Source of the DNA: Taeniopygia guttata
Lineage: Eukaryota; Chordata; Aves; Passeriformes; Estrildidae
Direction of reading: 5' to 3'
Length of the DNA: 64,000 nt
Assembly (NCBI RefSeq): GCF_048771995.1
Contig: NC_133028.1
Location: forward strand, 3,120,501-3,184,500
The position numbers were made by a program, and so were the translations under genes. Below are positions 58,291 through 64,000 of the stretch, piece after piece (position 1 is the stretch's first letter; each line of letters opens with the position of its first letter). The notes beneath the pieces were generated by a model. It was not told the DNA's origin, did no database searches, and saw nothing but the letters and a program-made list of their open reading frames with translations.

Positions 58291-60690
58291 TTCACATCCT
58301 CTTTTGGACACTCTCTAATAGCTTTATATCCTCCTTGTATGGCCCACAGAGAAGCTGTCATGACAGCAATCCATCCTGTCAGTCATAAGGTAACGAGAAA
58401 ACTCAAAAAAGCCATTGATTGTCCCAACAGCTGATGTTCTGGTGGACAGGGAGTTAGAGAAACGGAGGTGTTGGGAGGAGAGGAGGATTTGCAAAGAGGA
58501 CCCTGAGTGTTTGGCTTGAGGACTTGCCTTTAGCAATCAGGAGCAGAGGACACTTGCAGGGTGATGCTGGGTGGCCAAGGGGTTGCTCTGCTGGCAGAGG
58601 TGGGGCAAAAAGGTGACACAAGTTTTAGTCTAGGCCAGGAGAGTGCTTTAGTAACAAAGTCATGATCTTGATTCTGATAAAGCCCCACAGACTGAGGCCT
58701 TTTTGTAATTCTCTTTTCCTGATGCATAAATAAAAAGATAAATAAATATGTACTATTTCTATAAGTTCAAGTCACATTGTAATTTTTCCCAAGAGCTTGT
58801 TTGCTTTCTTAAGGGAACACAAGGAGCTTGCAGGCTTCCACGCTTCAATTTAACACAAGTAAGTAATAGCAAATATTAAAGCATGGCACAAAAATGAGTG
58901 GCACAGGCTCAGACTAAAATTAGACTGCAAACTGGGTGGTGTTCCTCGATTTTGCCTTCAGTTGGAATTAACCAGAGTTACTTTAGGAGCTACCTCGTGA
59001 CAGACTAAAAAGATCTGGGTTCAGTGTGTGTGAGGCTTTGGGTTGCTTTTAACAAGCCACCTAAAACACTAAAGGATGAGGCATAAATTTCAGACTAATT
59101 TATTTCTGTGGCATTAAGGAAGGTCACTCCCTGACTGGGCTCCTCACCTTATGTCCACCTTGGGTCAGAGTCAATAAAATGTGTGGTTGAAGCTGATGAC
59201 CTGAGGGCAAGGACACGTGGTGGAGGCACAGAAATATTTGGACTGAGCTCAGCCATATCTCTGCATCAGAATCTTCAGGGCCTCTTTGGCTCTGTAATAT
59301 GGGCAGTGAGGGGTTGAGAAAGTTACATTTCTTCTCTAATGCCTGGCTTTTTAGTTCTGATCAAATGAATTCCATTGCAAAGTGGAATCCTATGGAAGCA
59401 CTGACAGCAGCAGAACATCTTCTCATCCCTGTTTCAGCACCTTGTTGATCAGCTCAGCCTCTCCTGATGTTCCCATGGAAGTCAGAAATGCATTTGTGGA
59501 TTTTTTCACTTGAACTCTCACGTTCTGCAAATCTCCCTATTAATCCAACAAGAAATGTCCCCTTGAGTGATGTTAATGCTTAGTCTGGGAATATTATTTC
59601 CAACAAAGAGATTGCACCTGAGTAAATATCCAGATTTGAGATGTATTTGAATAATATCTCTAGCTGCTGGTCTGAATATTGAATCTGATGCAAGCCACGG
59701 AGCTAAAAGAACAATGAATTTAACAACAGGCATAGCAATGGCCGTGTGAAGGCATTAGCCAGATGTTTGTTTTTAGCAGGGCACATGTGGGATTGACTTG
59801 TTCTCTTTCCCCTGGCTCTCGAGTTACTGCAGGGATGCATTTTCAGCTTTAGAAGCCAGAAGGGCACAACTGATTTGTCCTGCCCAGTAAAAGCAAAACC
59901 ACATTACTGAGAGCTCGCTGGTCTGGAGTTGAACGGGTCAGAGAGGGCCCATTATGAGACATTTTGCTGAAGGAATGACCTTATTGCAGTGGCTCTGCTA
60001 TTTGGGTGGCAGCATCAGTTTCTTGTGAGCTGTTCTTGAGTGATCCTGGGCTGCTCTGTCTTTGCAGCCCATGAACTTGCTCTTTCAGGGCAGGGCTTTC
60101 TGCTGGCAAGAGAATGGGCAGTGGGTAGTGAAAAACGTGCCTGGGGCTCCAGAGCTCAGAAGAGCAGCTGCTTTGGGAGGCAGGGGCTGTTTGCAGATGT
60201 ATTTTCCAGGTGAATGCCCATCCAAGGATGCAGCAAGGCTTGCAAAGCTTAAATGAGATGCCTTGAGTCAGACTTGCCATTGTAAGGATGGCTGTTCAGG
60301 TGTTATGGAACTGCAGCTTCCAAATTCTTCACTGGTGGTTTTGCATTTTGGTACAAGTCCTGTTTCTGCAAATGACTTTGGTGGGGTTTGGGAATTGTCC
60401 ATGTGGTTCCCAAATCCCATGGAAGTGCAGCAGCCTTACCAATGGCTGCTGAGAAGGGGGGATGATCACCACCACCTCTTTTTTGCTGCTCCAAGGGGCC
60501 TTGGGCAGCACTGTTGGGTGAACTTTTAAACACAAAGCTGAAAGTTTTCGAGCAGCCACACAGTGATTGTAGCATACACCTTATTTTCTGACTTACCAGG
60601 TAGATCCAAACCCCAAAAGTGGGATCAGATCTCACACCAGTGAGGAAGTAACCTCATTTACCAATGCCTTTCAAATGATACATTCCACAT
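58291..60690. other. Upstream non-coding DNA
   Basis: 58740-59130 and 59510-60000 are repeat-free and AT-balanced, with a conserved-element texture. No exon is supported. Confidence 0.4.
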
Positions 60691-60838
60691 GGAAGGAAGG
60701 GCTTGAAATGAAATTTCAGAAATATTTTGCATATTTTCCCACAGTTAAAGACAAAGAAACAAAGGTATTAACCAAGATCCTTCAGCAAAAGAGCCAAAAT
60801 TTCTGTCTCTACATTTAGATCTCCTGGCCCACCATGGT
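60691..60838 (+). repeat. 148-bp direct duplication, copy 1
   Basis: It runs from GGAAGGAAGG to ACCATGGT and matches 63853-64000 with roughly a dozen differences (about 91% by eye). The core ATTTTGCATATTTTCCCACA is identical in both. Its composition faintly recalls a MIR-type SINE core, but that is a guess. Confidence 0.85.
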
Positions 60839-62439
60839 CCCTGTATAGCCAGGCTCAGTTGCCCCTCAAGGCCGCAGGTTGTGAAGTCTGAGAGAGCTGA
60901 ACTTTGGTCTGAAGATGTTTTGACAACACCAATGTGCAAAGAGCCACCATTTAACAGAGGCCATCTTTGCCTGGGGGTGTCCCATGTACCTCCCTCTTTT
61001 TCCCTGTCAAGCATTTCCTTGGAAGTCACAGAGGTTTGGGTTGGAAGGGACATTAAAAATCATCTCAGGGCATTTGGTAGGGTCATGATTTTTTCTGGTT
61101 ATTAATTCATAGGGTTTCTCAAGAGAAATCCAGGCCTGATATATAGATCAGGAGTGAACTCCCAGAAGGATCTATTGAAATGAATCCTGATCTTGGTGGT
61201 CAGGGATCTTGAGATCTAATGAATCAATCAGACAAAAGATGTGACTCCCAAAGACTCCTGGAAAATGCTTTGGAGAAGACAGTGAATTATCTGCTTGTAT
61301 CAGCTATGTAAAGAGCTGAATCAGGCCAAAGAATCAGTCATCATTAAAAATATCATCATCATTTTTGGAAGGGACTAGAATAAAAATATACAGAGAGGAA
61401 AAGAATTAAAATACATTTCTGGAAAAGTGTGTGTTATCAGCAGCTTGACAACCAGTGGGAGAAAATGGTACAGATTAGAGGCAGAAATCTGTGAAGTGAG
61501 GAAGAGGGAAATTAGTTAGAATATGCTGAAAAACAGTAGGAACCCGACACATTTTTTCCCAGCTTCTGGGTTGGAGCAGCAGCTGATTTCCACAATGCAG
61601 GAATGACCAGGGAAGTGCAATAATCTGATACAGATGTCCCAGCAGTGAGTGAATCCTTGGTTTTGACAGCAGTTCTCTGGAATTCAGGAAATTATTGTGG
61701 TTAGATGCTAATGCTTTCTCCTGCTTTGCTTTGCTTCCAGGATGAGGGAAAATAAAACATGAAAAATGAACACAGATGTTATGGAAAGCTGAGAGGCTGG
61801 TCATGGAGTTTGTTTTTCCCTCCTGATGTTTGAAGCCGTGTTTGCTGGAGAAAGTGTGAGGAGCAAATGTTTACCTTAAGTTCTATTTGTTTATGGAGAA
61901 TATAACAGCCAATTCCTAGAGCCAACACAGACCAGAATTCAGCTCCTCACCATCCAGGAATGCTTCCTCATTCCAGATAATTCCATGTATTTGGGTGACA
62001 TTAGCAGAGTGCTGAGGGGTCAGGAGAGAGGATGAATGTGAGCAAAATTAGCATGAAATATTATTTTGTTGAATCCTAGGAAAATAACTTGTTTAGGAGA
62101 GCTCTAACCCCCAGCTCTATATTTTCAGCATAACAATATATGAAAATCTCTTTATAGAACAGTGGCTCACCTCTGATCACTTCTTGTTTTATGAAACAGT
62201 TGGGTGCAGCACCGTACTAGTGAGAAATTCTGGATTTTCCTGCACAGTGGACACATTTTGACAGTGATGGCTGTGGCACAGCTGCCAAATTATGATTATC
62301 TAAGGTTGGATATTATTTTGGCTGCAGATTAGCTGTTAAAGCAAAATTCAGTCAAAATTGCCAAGTAATGCATTAAAGGAGAGCAAAAGGGCTGGTGAGG
62401 ATACCAAAGACAGAGATAAATAACAGGAGAAGTTGTGGA
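60839..62439. other. Upstream non-coding DNA
   Basis: AT-rich, with one CR1 scrap at 61025. Nothing else is recognised. Confidence 0.45.
61025..61072 (-). mobile_element. CR1 LINE terminal scrap
   Basis: Only GAGGTTTGGGTTGGAAGGG and the following ATCATCTC remain. Confidence 0.7.
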
Positions 62440-62592
62440 TGATCCATCCTTGGAAGTGTTCTAGGCCAGGCTGGGTTTTGGAGCAACCTGGTCTAGTGGA
62501 AGGTTTCCCTGCCCATGGCAGGGGTGTGGAATGAGGTGGTCTTTAAGGATCCTTCCAAACCAAACTTTTCTATGATTCTGTGGCTCTGTGAT
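62440..62592 (+). mobile_element. CR1 LINE terminal fragment
   Basis: A sense CR1 (CCTTGGAAGTGTTCTAGGCC, TGGAGCAACCTGGTCTAGTG, CTATGATTCTGTGGCTCTG). Confidence 0.88.
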
Positions 62593-62992
62593 ATCAACTC
62601 TGCCTCCAGCTGCAGGAAGAGAATGCACCTGGATGTTATGGTGAGAGTTTAGGTGGTAAATACTCAGCAGAGCATACAGGTGTGTGACCACCTACCTGCT
62701 CTGCTCCTTGGTTCTTTCCTAGGCTGTTGCCCCTGCCAGAGAAAATTCCCCAGACTTTTTTGTCATCCCAGCAAGGCCACTCTTCATCTTCATACTGGGG
62801 AAAGATGAGGAGTGAGGCTGTTGCATGTGATGATCCACTAATCTCATCCCCCCAGAATTTCCCATGAAAAGAGAATAATGAAATTATTGGATGAAAACCA
62901 GAGATACCACAACCAGCTACAAGCCAAGCAGCAGGACTCAGATAACATGTAGAGCAGATTTCTGGTCTCCTGAGTTTCCACCAGGCTTCAGA

Positions 62993-63165
62993 GAATCTTA
63001 AAGGTTGGAAGAAGTCTCCAAGCTTTGAGCAGACACCACCTTGCCAATAAGACCGGGGCACTGGGTGCCGCTGCTCGTTTCTCAAACACTTCCATGGATG
63101 CTGAAAGCAGCCACCCTCTCCCTGGGCAACCTGTTCTACCCTCTCTGGGAAGAAATTCTTCCTGA
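62993..63165 (-). mobile_element. CR1-like LINE fragment, diverged
   Basis: An antisense remnant (CAGAGAATCTTAAAGGTTGG, CCTCTCTGGGAAGAAATTC). The overall block order fits an older CR1. Confidence 0.6.
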
Positions 63166-63852
63166 AATTATCTTCTTTTTATGGTATTGGTGAAATGAAG
63201 CTTAAAAACATATGGAACTGACAAAAGAGGGACCTGATGGCAAAATTTAGTGTAAAAGATCCCTTCGTGTTCATAGTTCAGGTAAGTGTTTTTGAATAGT
63301 TCCATGGGCATTGGCTAATTCTTTAAAAGCAATGAGCTGGATTCATGAAGGAGAACCTAATCTGGATTTTTTTTACAGCAGCTTGAAGAGGTGAAGCTGA
63401 ATGAGGTGAGAATGGTGTGATACACCCAGCTGGAGCAATGCCTTCAGGTGTGTCAGTTCAGGGACGGAAGGAATTATCTCCTGTCACACAAGACACCTAA
63501 AAATGCCACAAACTCTTGGCTCTGTAACAGGTAATTCCATAAATATCTTGGATTTCTATGAACCAGCCTAGAGCTCAATAGGGTAAAATAACAAGCCCCA
63601 CGAAAGTTAGCAGTAGAAAAGCAAACACAGACCATTGTGGCACTCCATAAATCAGGAAATTCTGAGTTGAAAGCAATGGTAGACTCAGGGAATGGGCTGG
63701 AGGATGTGTCATGTTTTCATGCCATGTTCTGGCTCTCCCTGACTCTGTACAGGGCAGACAATTTTAAAGTCAGCTCCAGGAACATCACCAATGGAGAGCC
63801 CTTCCCAACAAAATGCACATATTTGATGCCTCCCTGCCACGTGGTGGCACGT
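63166..63852. other. Upstream non-coding DNA
   Basis: Non-repetitive, leading into copy 2 of the 148-bp duplication. Confidence 0.45.
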
Positions 63853-64000
63853 GGAAGGAAGGGGTTGTAAAGAATTTCAGAAATATTTTGCATATTTTCC
63901 CACAGTTAAAGGCAAAGAAACAAAGGTATTAACCAAGATCCTTCAGGGAAAGGAGCCAAATTTTTTGCTCCTATATTTAGATTTCCTGGGCCACCATGGT
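63853..64000 (+). repeat. 148-bp direct duplication, copy 2 (cut by the window edge)
   Basis: It is collinear with 60691-60838 and still matching at the last base, so the duplicated unit probably extends beyond the window. Weaker similarity continues upstream to about 63825. Confidence 0.85.

Overview
The window is vertebrate nuclear DNA and almost certainly avian. It carries about 27 fragments of CR1 LINEs, most ending in the CR1 3' motif CCAACCCAAACCATTCTGTGATTC or its complement. The spacing is typical of a bird genome, and the one protein-coding gene has a vertebrate GPCR structure. Dispersed LTR-like repeats fit a songbird-type genome, but the species cannot be fixed from sequence alone.

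The only gene I can support is ADRA1D, the alpha-1D adrenergic receptor, on the minus strand. Exon 1 (49986 to 49020) encodes the N-tail through TM6. Exon 2 (12012 to 11444) encodes the third extracellular loop, TM7, helix 8 and the C-tail, ending in the PDZ ligand ETDI. The intron is about 37.0 kb with canonical sites (GTAAGT donor; pyrimidine tract and AG acceptor). The spliced product is 511 residues. It keeps the aminergic ligand-binding, DRY, CWFP and NPIIY motifs, but its N-tail is about half the human length.

Layout: 1-11443 is the 3' side of ADRA1D (putative 3' UTR, then non-coding DNA with CR1). 12013-49019 is the intron, filled with CR1 fragments in both orientations, two copies of an LTR-like family, a probable LTR nested in a CR1, homopolymer tracts, a four-run G6 motif and a near-perfect hairpin. 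49020-50450 is the CpG-rich exon 1 and promoter region. 50366-52450 is a run of four different tandem arrays (GGA, 23-26 bp, 32 bp, 53 bp) directly upstream of the promoter. 52451-64000 is upstream non-coding DNA with more CR1, a third LTR-like copy, AT-rich stretches that look like regulatory elements, and a 148-bp direct duplication whose second copy runs to the window edge.

I found no second protein-coding gene, RNA gene, CRISPR array or novel multi-gene system. The most interesting signals are an 83-codon upstream ORF whose stop overlaps the ADRA1D start codon, the stacked tandem arrays at the promoter, the short N-tail, an LTR-like copy with a GTTAATAAA expansion, the G6 cluster and the intronic hairpin.
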